A DNA stretch of 64,000 bases from contig NC_087068.1 of the NCBI RefSeq assembly GCF_963678635.1, positions 34,169,436 through 34,233,435 of the forward strand, given 5' to 3'. This stretch comes from Symsagittifera roscoffensis. Lineage: Eukaryota > Xenacoelomorpha > Acoela > Convolutidae. Position 1 is the first letter of the stretch; each line of letters starts with the position of its first letter. Shown here piece by piece: positions 54,543-63,836 of the stretch. A model generated the notes under the pieces. The model did no database searches. It saw only the letters and a list, made by a program, of their open reading frames with translations, and was not told where the DNA came from. Position numbers and translations under genes: made by a program.

Positions 54543-54615
54543 CGGAGATGCGGGGTATTGAACCCGCTACCTCTCTCATGCTAAGCGAGCTCTCTACCAT
54601 TTGAGCTACATCCCA
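54543..54615 (-). pseudogene. B/A hybrid with canonical T loop
   Basis: Sits in a B position but has an A-type anticodon arm (AGC) and T loop TTCAATA. Lesions at 49-65 and position 1. Confidence 0.58.
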
Positions 54616-54893
54616 ATGATTTTAAACTGTCGAAGAATCTTTTGTTTCAGTCGGCGAACAAGAGGCGAAATTTTTTTTGGAAGGTGTTTCTTGTATAAGA
54701 CTTCAATATTCAGTAGTTTTCTGAAGAAAGTTAATTCATTGCTCGATGTCCTTAACTTCGGAGATGCGGCGTATTGCTCCCCGTACTTCTGGCTTGCTAA
54801 GTAGGCGCTCTACCATTCGACCTACATCCCATGTTTATCAAATCTCTCGGAATTTTTTTTTCGCTTAGTCAGCAACTCTGAAGTTTTTCTTTT

Positions 54894-54919
54894 CGTTCGC
54901 AGAAAAGAAAATGCGAACG
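54894..54919. repeat. CGTTCGCA/TGCGAACG inverted repeat, copy 4
   Basis: Same insertion as 52005-52030. Confidence 0.75.
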
Positions 54920-55003
54920 CACTTGTTAGGAATTTCAATATGCAAAAGATATTATGATGATAGTGATTACCATTTGCTGAGTGGCTCTAAATTTGGAGAT
55001 GCG

Positions 55004-55076
55004 GGGCATTGATCACCGTAACTCTCGCATGCTAAGCGAGCGCTCTACTATTTGAGCTACATCCCCATGATTTCAA
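55004..55076 (-). tRNA. tRNA-Ala(AGC)-like
   Basis: Same as 52556-52628. Confidence 0.58.
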
Positions 55077-55433
55077 ATTGTCGAGGAAGCTTTTGTTTCA
55101 GTCGACAAACAAGAGGTTAAAATTTTTCTGGGAAGGTATTTCTTGTATAAGACTTCAGTATTCAGTAGTTTTCTGAAGAAATTTAATTAATTACTCGATG
55201 TCCTTACTTTCGGAGATGCTGGGTATTGCTCCCCGTTTTTCTGGCTTGCTAAGTGTGCGCTCTACCATTTGACCTACATCCCATGTTTATCAAATCTCGC
55301 GGAATTTTTTTTCGCTTATTCAGCAACTATGAAGCTTTTCTTTTCGTTCGCAGAAAATCTACTCGTTAGGAATTTCAATATGCAATAGAATATCTGGAGA
55401 TCGTGATTACCATTTGATGAGTGGCTGAAGTTT

Positions 55434-55500
55434 TGGAGATGCGTAGCATTGATCCACGTACCTCTCGTCTGCTACGCGAGCGCTCTACCATTTGAGCTAC
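55434..55500 (-). pseudogene. 5'-truncated tRNA-Ala(AGC), GCGTAGC subfamily
   Basis: Ends after the D arm with no acceptor 5' strand. Similar truncated copies follow near 55584, 55721, 55900, 56279 and 56408. Confidence 0.62.
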
Positions 55501-56204
55501 AAACTGTCGAGGAAGCTTTTGTTTCAGTCGCCAATAGAATATCTGGAGATCGTGATTACCATTTGATGAGTGGCTGAAGTTTTGGAGATGCGTAGCATTG
55601 ATCCCCGTACCTCTCATCTGCTACGCGAGCGCACTACCATTTGAGCTGTCGAGGAAGCTTTTGTTTCAGTCGGCAATAGAATATCTGGAGATCGTGGTTA
55701 CCATTTGATGAGTGGCTGAAGTTTTGGAGATGCGTAGCATTGATCCCCGTACTTCTCGTCTGCTACGCGAGCGCTCTACCATTTGAGCTACCATTTGAGC
55801 TACAAACTACCATTTGAGCTGCAAACTGTCGAGGAAGCTTTTGTTTCAGTCGCAAATAGAATATCTGGAGATCGTGATTACCATTTGATGAGTGGCTGAA
55901 GTTTTTGGAGATGCGTAGCATTGATCCCCGTACCTCTCGTCTGCTACGCGAGCGCTCTACCATTTGAGCTACCATTTGAGCTACAAACTACCATTAGAGC
56001 TACCATTTGAGCTACAATTTGAGCTACCATTTGAGCTACAAACTGTCGAGGAAGCTTTTGTTTCAGTCGGCAATAGAATATCTGGAGATCGTGATTACCA
56101 TTTTGGAGATGCGTAGCATTGATCCCCGTACCATTTGAGCTACAAACTGTCGAGGAAGCTTTTGTTTCAGTCGGCAATAGAATATCTGGAGATCGTGATT
56201 ACCA

Positions 56205-56246
56205 TTTGATTACCAAGTTTTGGAGATGCAAAACTTGGTAATCAAA
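56205..56246. repeat. Perfect 17-bp inverted repeat, 8-base loop
   Basis: Left arm 56205-56221 and right arm 56230-56246 are exact complements around GGAGATGC. The left arm joins B-linker end (TTTGATTACC) to the AGTTTT before the tRNA; the right arm is an inverted copy. Confidence 0.92.
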
Positions 56247-56876
56247 GTTCGTGATTACCATTTGATGAGTGGCTGAAGTTTTGGAGATGCGTAGCATTGA
56301 TCCTCGTACCTCTCGTCTGCTACGCGAGCGCTCTACCATTTGAGCTACAAACTACCATTTGAGCTCAAACTACCATTTGAGCTACCATTTGATGAGTGGC
56401 TGAAGTTTTGGAGATGCGTAGCATTGATCCCCGTACCTCTCGTCTGCTACGCGAGCGCTCTACCATTTGAGCTACCATTTGAGCTACAAACTACCATTTG
56501 AGCTACCATTTGAGCTACAAACTGTCGAGGAAGCTTTTGTTTCAGTCGGCAAACAAGAGGTTAAAATTCTTCTTGGAAGGTGTTTCTTGTATAAGACTTC
56601 AATAAAGGTAGTTTTCTGAAGAAAGTTAATTAATTGCTCTATGTCCTTAACTTCGGAGATGCGGGGTATTGCTCCCCAGTACTTCTGACTTGCTAAGTAG
56701 GCTCTCTACCATTTGACCTACATCCCATGTCTATCAAATCTCGCGGAATTTTTTTGGCTTAGTCAGCAACTATGAAGTTTTTTTTCGTTCGCAGAAAATC
56801 TACTTGTGTTAGGAATTTCAATATGCAATAGATTATCTGGAGATAATGATTACCATTTGATGAGTGACTCTAGATT

Positions 56877-56949
56877 TGGAGATGCGGGGCATTGATCCCC
56901 GTACCTCTCGTAAGCTAAACGAGCGCTCTACCAAATGAGCTACATCCCC
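56877..56949 (-). tRNA. tRNA-Ala(AGC), covarying 31-39 pair
   Basis: The anticodon stem is CTCGT/ACGAG: T31-A39 replaces C31-G39 and pairing is preserved. Loop TTAGCTT; D loop has one change. Other stems pair. Confidence 0.7.
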
Positions 56950-57314
56950 ATAGTTTAAAACTGTCGAGGAAGCTTTTGTTTCAGTCGGCAAATAAGAGTT
57001 TAAAATTTTCCTTGGAAGGTGTTTCTTGAAAAGACTTCAATATTCAGTAGTTTTCTGAAGAAATTTAATTAATTGCTCTATGTCCTAAACTTCGGAGATA
57101 GGGGTATTGCTCCCCGTACTTCTGGCTTGCTAAGTAGGCGCTCTACCATTCGACCTATATCCCATGTCTATCAAATCTCGCGGATTTTTTTTTCGCTTAG
57201 TCAGCAACTATGAAGCTTTTCTTTTCGTTCGCAGAAAATCTACATGTTAGGAATTCCAATATGCCATAAGTTATCTGGAGATAGTGATTACCATTTGATG
57301 AGTGGCTCTAGTTT

Positions 57315-57387
57315 TCGAGATCCAGGGCATCACTCCCCGTACCTCTCGCATGCAAAGCGAGCGCTCTACCATTTGAGCTACATCCCC
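57315..57387 (-). pseudogene. tRNA-Ala(UGC) pseudogene
   Basis: Anticodon arm intact; acceptor 3' strand and T arm changed (CGAGATCCAGGG on the + strand). Confidence 0.58.
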
Positions 57388-57763
57388 ATGATTACAAACT
57401 GTCGAGGAAGCTTTTGTTTCAGTCGGCAAACAAGAGGTTAAAATTCCTCTTGGAAGGTGTTTCTTGTATAAGACTTCAATAAAGGTAGTTTTCTGAAGAA
57501 AGTTAATTAATTGCTCTATGTCCTTAACTTCGGAGATGCGGGGTATTGCTCCCCGTACTTGTGGCTTGCTAAGTAGGCGCTCTACCATTCGACCTATATC
57601 CCATGTCTAAAAAACCTCGCGGAATTTTTTTTCGCTTAGTCAGCAACTATGAAGCTTTTCTTTTCGTTCGCAGAAAATCTACTTGTTAGGAATTTCAATA
57701 TGCAATAGAATATCTGGAGATCGTGATTACCATTTGATGAGTGGCTGAAGTTTTGGAGATGCG

Positions 57764-57836
57764 TAGCATTGATCCCCGTACCTCTCGTCTGCTACGCGAG
57801 CGCTCTACCATTTGAGCTACATCCCCATGATTACAA
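57764..57836 (-). pseudogene. tRNA-Ala(AGC), GCGTAGC subfamily
   Basis: Full-length member of the subfamily with 31-39 and T-stem mismatches. Confidence 0.58.
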
Positions 57837-58182
57837 CCTGTCGAGGAAGCTTTTGTTTCAGTCGGCAAACAAGAGGTTAAAATTCCTCTTGGAAGGTGTT
57901 TCTTGTATAAGACTCCAATAAAGGTAGTTTTCTGAAGAAAGTTAATTAACTGCTCTATGTCCTTAACTTCAGAGACGCGGGGTATTGCTCCCCGTACTTC
58001 TGGCTTGCTAAGTAGGCGCTCTACCATTTGAGCTACATTCCCATAGTTTAGAACTGTCGAGGAAGATTTTGTTTCAGTCGGCAAACAAGAGGTTATTAAT
58101 TTCGCTTAGCCAGCAACGGTGAAGTTTTTCTTTTCGTTCGCAGAAAATCTACTTGTTAGGAGTTTCAATATGCAATAGATTA

Positions 58183-58219
58183 TCTGCAGATAGTGATTAC
58201 CTTTATCACTATCTGCAGA
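58183..58219. repeat. 15-bp perfect inverted repeat, copy 1
   Basis: TCTGCAGATAGTGAT and ATCACTATCTGCAGA flank a 7-base loop; a further GCAGATAGTTTTGCACC and inverted copy follow. Confidence 0.88.
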
Positions 58220-58449
58220 AGTTTTGCAGATAGTTTTGCACCTTTATCACTATCTGCAGAATTTCTGTGAAGTTTTTCATTTCGTTCGCAGAAAATCTAC
58301 TTGTTAGGAGTTTCAATATGCAATAGATTATCTGCAGATAGTGATTACCTTTTGGAGATCCGGGTCATCAATCCCCGTATCCGGGGCATCAATCTATTTG
58401 TTAAGAGTTTCAATATGCAATAGATTATCTTCAGATAGTGATTACCTTT

Positions 58450-58522
58450 TGGAGCTCCGGGGCATCAATCCCCGTACCTCTCGCATGCAAAGCCAGCGCT
58501 CTACCATTTGAGCTACATCCCC
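58450..58522 (-). pseudogene. tRNA-Ala(UGC) pseudogene
   Basis: Acceptor 3' strand changes, C56 to T, one anticodon-stem mismatch. Confidence 0.57.
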
Positions 58523-58888
58523 ATGATTACAAACCGTCGAGGAAGCTTTTGTTTCAGTCGGCAAACAAGAGGTTAAAATTCCTCATGGAAGGTGTTTCTT
58601 GTATAAGACTTCAATAAAGGTAATTTTCTGAAGAAAGTTAATTAATTGCTCTATGTCCTTAACTTCGGAGATGCGGGGTATTGCTCCCCGTACTTCTGGC
58701 TTGCTAAGTAGGCGCTCTACCATTCGACCTATATCCCATGTCTATCAAATCTCGCGGAATTTTTTTTCGCTTAGTCAGCAACTATGAAGCTTTTCTTTTC
58801 GTTCGCAGAAAATCTACTTGTTAGGAATTTCAATATGCAATAGATTATCTGGAGATTGTGATTACCATTTGATGAGTGGCTCTAGTTT

Positions 58889-58982
58889 TGGATATTCCGG
58901 GCATCGATCCCCGCACCTCTCGCACGCAAAGCGAGCGCTCTATCATGCAAAGCGAGCGCTCTACCATTTGAGCTACATCCCC
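58889..58982 (-). pseudogene. 94-nt tRNA-Ala(UGC) with duplicated anticodon arm
   Basis: A 21-bp tandem duplication (58926-58946 and 58947-58967) repeats the anticodon region and part of the D arm. Confidence 0.7.
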
Positions 58983-59122
58983 ATAGTTTAGAACTGTCGA
59001 GGAAGCTTTTGTTTCAGTCGGCAAACAAGAGGTTATTAATTTCGCTTAGCCAGCAACTGTGAAGTTTTTCTTTTCGTTCGCAGAAAATCTACTTGTTAGG
59101 AGTTTCAATATGCAATAGATTA

Positions 59123-59159
59123 TCTGCAGATAGTGATTACCTTTATCACTATCTGCAGA
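59123..59159. repeat. 15-bp perfect inverted repeat, copy 2
   Basis: Same arms and loop length as 58183-58219. Confidence 0.88.
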
Positions 59160-59287
59160 AGTTTTGCAGATAGTTTTGCACCTTTATCACTATCTGCAGA
59201 TTTTCTGTGAAGTTTTTCTTCGGGGCATCAATCTACTTGTTAAGAGTTTCAATATGCAATAGATTATCTGCAGATAGTGATTACCTT

Positions 59288-59358
59288 TGTAGATCCGGGC
59301 ATCAATCCCCGTACCTCTCGCATGCAAAGCGAGCGCTCTACCATTTGAGGTACATCCC
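59288..59358 (-). pseudogene. Shortened tRNA-Ala(UGC)
   Basis: Bases lost near the T stem (CCGGGCATC) and at the 5' end; D arm GAGGTAC. Confidence 0.57.
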
Positions 59359-59498
59359 ATAGTTTAGAACTGTCGAGGAAGCTTTTGTTTCAGTCGGCAA
59401 ACAAGAGGTTATTAAATTCGCTTAGCCAGCAACTGTGAAGTTTTTCTTTTCGTTCGCAGAAAATCTACTTGTTAGGAGTTTCAATATGTAATAGATTA

Positions 59499-59535
59499 TC
59501 TGCAGATAGTGATTAACTTTATCACTATCTGCAGA
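59499..59535. repeat. 15-bp perfect inverted repeat, copy 3
   Basis: Arms as in 58183-58219, loop TAACTTT. Confidence 0.88.
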
Positions 59536-59765
59536 AGTTTTGCAGATAGTTTTGCACCTTTATCACTATCTGCAGATTTTCTGTGAAGTTTTTCTTTTCG
59601 TTCGCAGAAAATCTACTTGTTAGGAGTTTCAATATGCAACAGATTATCTGCAGATAGCGATTACCTTTTGGAGGTCCGGGGCATCAATCCCCGTATCCGG
59701 GGCATCAATCTACTTGTTATGAGTTTCAATATGCAATAGATTATCTGCAGATAGTGATTACCTTT

Positions 59766-59838
59766 TGGAGATCCGGGGCATCAATCCCCGTACCTCTCGC
59801 ATGCAAAGCGAGCTCTCTACCATTTGAGCTACATCCCC
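59766..59838 (-). tRNA. tRNA-Ala(UGC)-like
   Basis: Anticodon stem perfect; 7-66 mismatch, C56 to T, D-stem change. Confidence 0.6.
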
Positions 59839-60381
59839 ATAGTTTAGACCTGTCGAGGAAGCTTTTGTTTCAGTCGGCAAACAAGAGGTTATTTTTTTCG
59901 CTTAGCCAGCAACTGTGAAGTTTTTCTTTTCGTTCGCAGAAAATCTACTTGTTAGGAGTTTCAATAAGCAATAGATTATCTGCAGATAGTGATTACCTTT
60001 TGAGCTACATTCCCATAGTTTAGAACTGTCGAGGAAGCTTTTGTTTCAGTCGGCAAACAAGAGGTTATTAATTTCCCGGGAAGGTATTTCTTGTATAAGA
60101 TTTCAATATTCAGTAGTTTTCTGAAGAAAGTTAATTAAATACTCGATGTCCTTAACTTTGGAGATGCGGGGTATTGCTCCCCGTACTTCTGGCTTGATAA
60201 GTGGGCGCTCTACCAATTGACCTACATCCAATGTTCACCAAATCTCGCGGAATTTTTTTTCGCTTAGTCAGCAACTATGAAGTTTTTCTTTTCGTTCGCA
60301 GAAAATCTACTTGTTAGGAATTTCAATATGCAATAGATTATCTTGAGATAGTGATTACCATTTGATGAGTGGCTCTAGTTT

Positions 60382-60454
60382 TGGAGATACGGGGCATCGA
60401 TCCCCGTACCTCTCGCATGCAAAGCGAGCGCTCTACCATTTGAGCTACATCCCC
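60382..60454 (-). tRNA. tRNA-Ala(UGC), all stems paired
   Basis: Only change is T66, forming a G7-T66 wobble. Strong candidate gene. Confidence 0.78.
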
Positions 60455-60821
60455 ATAGTTTAGTCCTGTCGGGGAAACTTTTGTTTCAGTCGGCAAACGA
60501 GAGGTTATAAATTTTCTGGGAAGGTTTTTTTTGTACAAGATTTTAATATTCAGTAATTTTCTGAAGAAAGTTAATTAAATGATCGATGTCCTTAACTTCG
60601 GAGATGCGGGGTATTGCTCCCCGTACTTCTGGCTTGCTAAAAAGGCGCTCTACGATTTGCCCTACATCACATGTTTATCAAATCTCGCGGAACTTTTTTT
60701 CGCTTAGCCAGCAACTATGAAGTTCTTCTTTTCGTTCGCAGAAAATCTACTTGTTAGGAGTTTCAATATGCAATAGATTTTCTGCAGATAGTGATTACCT
60801 TTTGATGAGTCGCTCTAGTTT

Positions 60822-60894
60822 TGGAGATCCGGGGCATCAATCCCCGTACCTCTCGCATGCAAAGCGCGCGCTCTACCATTTGAGCTACATCACC
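60822..60894 (-). pseudogene. tRNA-Ala(UGC) pseudogene
   Basis: G3 lost, 7-66 mismatch, anticodon stem CGCGC, C56 to T. Confidence 0.57.
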
Positions 60895-61261
60895 ATAGAT
60901 TAGAACTGTCGAGGAAGCTTTTGTTTCAGTCGGCAAACAAGAGGTTATTAATTTCCCGGGAAGATATTTCTTGTATAAGATTTCAATATTCAGTAGTTTT
61001 CTGAAGAAAGTTAATTAAATACTCGATGTACTTAACTTTGGAGATGCGGGGTATTGCTCCCCGTACTTCTCGCTTGATAGGTGGGCGCTCTACCAATTGA
61101 CCTACATCCAATGTTCACCAAATATCGCGGAATTTTTTTTCGCTTAGTCAGCAACTATGAAGTTTTTCTTTTCGTTCGCAGAAAATCTACTTGTTAGGAA
61201 TTTCAATATGCAATAGATTATCTTGAAATAGTGATTACCATTTGATGAGTGGCTCTAGTTT

Positions 61262-61334
61262 TGGAGATGCGGGGCATCGATCCCCGTACCTCTCGCATGC
61301 AAAGCGAGCGCTCTACCATTTGCGCTACATCCCC
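61262..61334 (-). tRNA. tRNA-Ala(UGC)-like
   Basis: One D-stem mismatch (T12 to G); otherwise consensus. Confidence 0.7.
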
Positions 61335-61478
61335 ATAGTTTAGAACTGTCGGGGAAAATTTTCTTTCAGTCGGCAAACGAGAGGTTAAAAATTTTCTGGG
61401 AAAGTATTTCTTGTACAAGATTTCAATGTTCACTAGTTTTCTGAAGAAAGGTAATTAAATACTCGATGTCCTTAACTT

Positions 61479-61551
61479 TGGAGATGCGGGGTATTGCTCC
61501 CCGTACTTCTGGCTTGCTAAGTAGGCGCTCTACCATTTGAGCTACATCCCC
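61479..61551 (-). pseudogene. B/A hybrid tRNA-like
   Basis: B-type T and anticodon arms with A-type 5' end and A linker. Confidence 0.6.
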
Positions 61552-61695
61552 ATAGTTTAGAACTGTTGAGGAAGCCTTTGTTTCAGTCGGCAAACAAGAG
61601 GTTACAATTTTTCTTGGAAGGTATTTCTTGTATAAGACTTCAACTTTCAGTAGTTTTCTGAAGAAAGTTGATTAATTGTTCAATGTCCTTAACTT

Positions 61696-61768
61696 CGGAG
61701 ATGCGTGGCATCGATCTCCGTACCTCTCGCATGCAAAGCGAGCGCTCTACCATTTGAGCTACATCCCC
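61696..61768 (-). tRNA. tRNA-Ala(UGC)-like in a B position
   Basis: Preceded by A linker, which normally leads to a B copy. Anticodon arm perfect; T-stem lesions (GCGTGGC, GATCTCCG on the + strand). The T5 terminator of B copies is absent here. Confidence 0.62.
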
Positions 61769-61912
61769 ATAGTTTAGAACTGTCGGGGAAAATTTTCTTT
61801 CAGTCGGCAAACGAGAGGTTATAAATTTTCTGGGAAAGTATTTCTTGTACAAGATTTCAATATTCACTAGTTTTCTGAAGAAAGTCAATTAAATACTCGA
61901 TGTCCTTAACTT

Positions 61913-61985
61913 TGGAGATGCGGGGTATTGCTCCCCGTACTTCTGGCTTGCTAAGTAGGCGCTCTACCATTTGAGCTACATCCCC
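61913..61985 (-). pseudogene. B/A hybrid tRNA-like
   Basis: Same join as 61479-61551. Confidence 0.6.
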
Positions 61986-62353
61986 ATAGTTTAGAACTGT
62001 CGAGGAAGCCTTTGTTTCAGTCGGCAAACAAGAGGTTATAAATTTTCTGGGAAGGTATTTCTTGTATAAGATTTCAATATTCAGTAGTTTTCTGAAGAAA
62101 GTTAATCAAATACTCGATGTCCTTAACTTTGGAGATTCGGGGTATTGCTCCCCGTACTTCTGGCTTGATAAGTGGGCGCTCTACCATTTGACCTTCATCC
62201 CCATTACTATCAAATCTCGCGGAAGTTTTTTTCGCTTAGTCAGCAACTATGAAGTTTTTCTTTTCGTTCGCAGAAAATCTACTTGTTAGGAATTTCAATA
62301 TGCAATAGATTAACTGGAGACAGTGATTATCATTTGATGATTAGATCTAGTTT

Positions 62354-62426
62354 TGGAGATCCGCGGCATCCATCATCGTACCTCTTGCGTGCAAAGCGAG
62401 CTCTCTACCATTTGAGCTACATCCCC
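62354..62426 (-). pseudogene. tRNA-Ala(UGC) pseudogene
   Basis: Heavily altered T arm (CCATCATCG on the + strand) and anticodon stem; loop TTTGCAC. Confidence 0.55.
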
Positions 62427-62793
62427 ATAATTTAGATCTGTCGAGGAAGCCTTTGTTTCAGTCGGCAAACAAGAGGTTAAAATTTTTCTTGGAAGGTATT
62501 TCTTGTATAAGACTTCAATATTCAGTAGTTTTCTGAAGAAAGTTAATTAATTGCTCGATGTCCTCAACTTCGGATATGCGGGGTATTGCTCCCCGTACTT
62601 CTGGCTTGTTAAGTAGGCGCTCTACCATTTGACCAACATCCCATGGTTATCAAATCTCGCGGAATTTTTTTTCGCTTAGTCAGCAACTATGAAGTTTTTC
62701 TTTTCGTTCGCAGAAAATCTACTTGTTAGGAATTTCAATATGCAATAGATTATCTGCAGACAGTGATTACCATTTGATGAGTGTTTCTAGTTT

Positions 62794-62866
62794 TGGAGAT
62801 CCGGGGCATCGATCCCCGTACCTCTCGCATGCAAAGCGAGCACTCTACCATTTGAGCTACATCCCC
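62794..62866 (-). tRNA. tRNA-Ala(UGC)-like
   Basis: 7-66 mismatch and G10-T25 wobble; anticodon and T arms consensus. Confidence 0.68.
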
Positions 62867-63233
62867 ATAGTTTAGACCTGTCGAGGAAGCCTTTGTTTCA
62901 GTCGGCAAACAAGAGGTTATAAATTTTCTGGGAAGGAATTTCTTTTATAAGACATCAATATTCAGTAGTTTTCTGAAGAAAGTTAATTAATTGCTCGATG
63001 TCCTCAACTTCGTAGATGCGGGGTATTGCTCCCCGTACTTCTGGCTGGCTAAGTAGGCGCTCTACCATTTGACCTACATCCCATGTTTATCAAATCTCGC
63101 GGATTTTTTTTGCGCTTAGTCAGCAACTACGAAGTTTTTATTTTCGTTCGCAGAAAATCTACTTGTTAGGAATTTCAATATGCAATAGATTATCTGGAGA
63201 CAGTGATTATCATTTGATGCGTGGATCTAGTTT

Positions 63234-63306
63234 TGGAGATCCGGGGCATCCATCCCCGAACCTCTTGCATGCTAAGCGAGCTCTCTACTATTTGAGATAC
63301 ATCCCC
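63234..63306 (-). pseudogene. tRNA-Ala(AGC) pseudogene
   Basis: Lesions in acceptor, T arm, anticodon stem (TTGCATGC) and D arm (GAGATAC). Confidence 0.55.
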
Positions 63307-63763
63307 ATAGTTTAGATCTGTCGAGGAAGCCTTTGTTTCAGTCGGCAAACAAAAGGTTAAAATTTTTCTTGGAAGGTATTTCTTGTATAAGACTTCAATT
63401 TTCAGTAGTTTTCTGAAGAAAGTTGATTAATTGTTCAATGTCCTTAACTTCGGAGATGCGGGGTATTGCTCCCCGTACTTCTGGCTTGTTAAGTAGGCGC
63501 TCTACCATTTGACTTACATCCCATGGTTATCAAATCTCGCGGATTTTTTTTTCGCTTAGTCAGCAACTATGAAGTTTTTCTTTTCGTTCGCAGAAAATCT
63601 ACTTGTTAGGAATTTCAATATGCAATAGATTATCTGGAGATAGTTATTAATATTTAATGAGTGACTCTATATTTCGTTCGCAGAAAATCTACCTATTAGG
63701 ATTTTCAATATGCAATAGATTATCTGGAGACAGTGATTACCATTTATTGAGTGGATCTAGTTT

Positions 63764-63836
63764 TGGAGATCCGGGGCATCGATCCTGGTACCTCTCGCAT
63801 GCAAAGCGAGCGCTCTACCATTTAAGCTACATCCCC
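63764..63836 (-). tRNA. tRNA-Ala(UGC)-like
   Basis: Anticodon arm perfect; 7-66 mismatch, T-stem lesion (GATCCTGG), D-stem change (TAAGC). Confidence 0.6.

Larger units (their letters stand above)
55375..56530 (-). repeat. Compressed monomers with amplified A-box segment
   Basis: B tRNA and most linkers are lost. A-linker (GTTTCAGTCGG) is fused to B-linker (CAATAGAATATCTGG), giving short units at 100-220-bp spacing. At their ends the D-arm segment TACCATTTGAGCTAC, the reverse complement of the A box TAGCTCAAATGG with flanks, is repeated in runs, often separated by AAAC. I count roughly 15-18 copies. Confidence 0.85.
58080..60060 (-). repeat. Scrambled satellite zone without B tRNA copies
   Basis: A linker jumps from GAGGTTAT into TTTCGCTTAGCCAGC of the B linker, removing the B tRNA-like part. 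TATCACTATCTGCAGA segments are inverted and repeated, and short duplicated pieces (CCGGGGCATCAATC) are strewn between. A normal B copy remains near 58664-58735. Confidence 0.8.
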
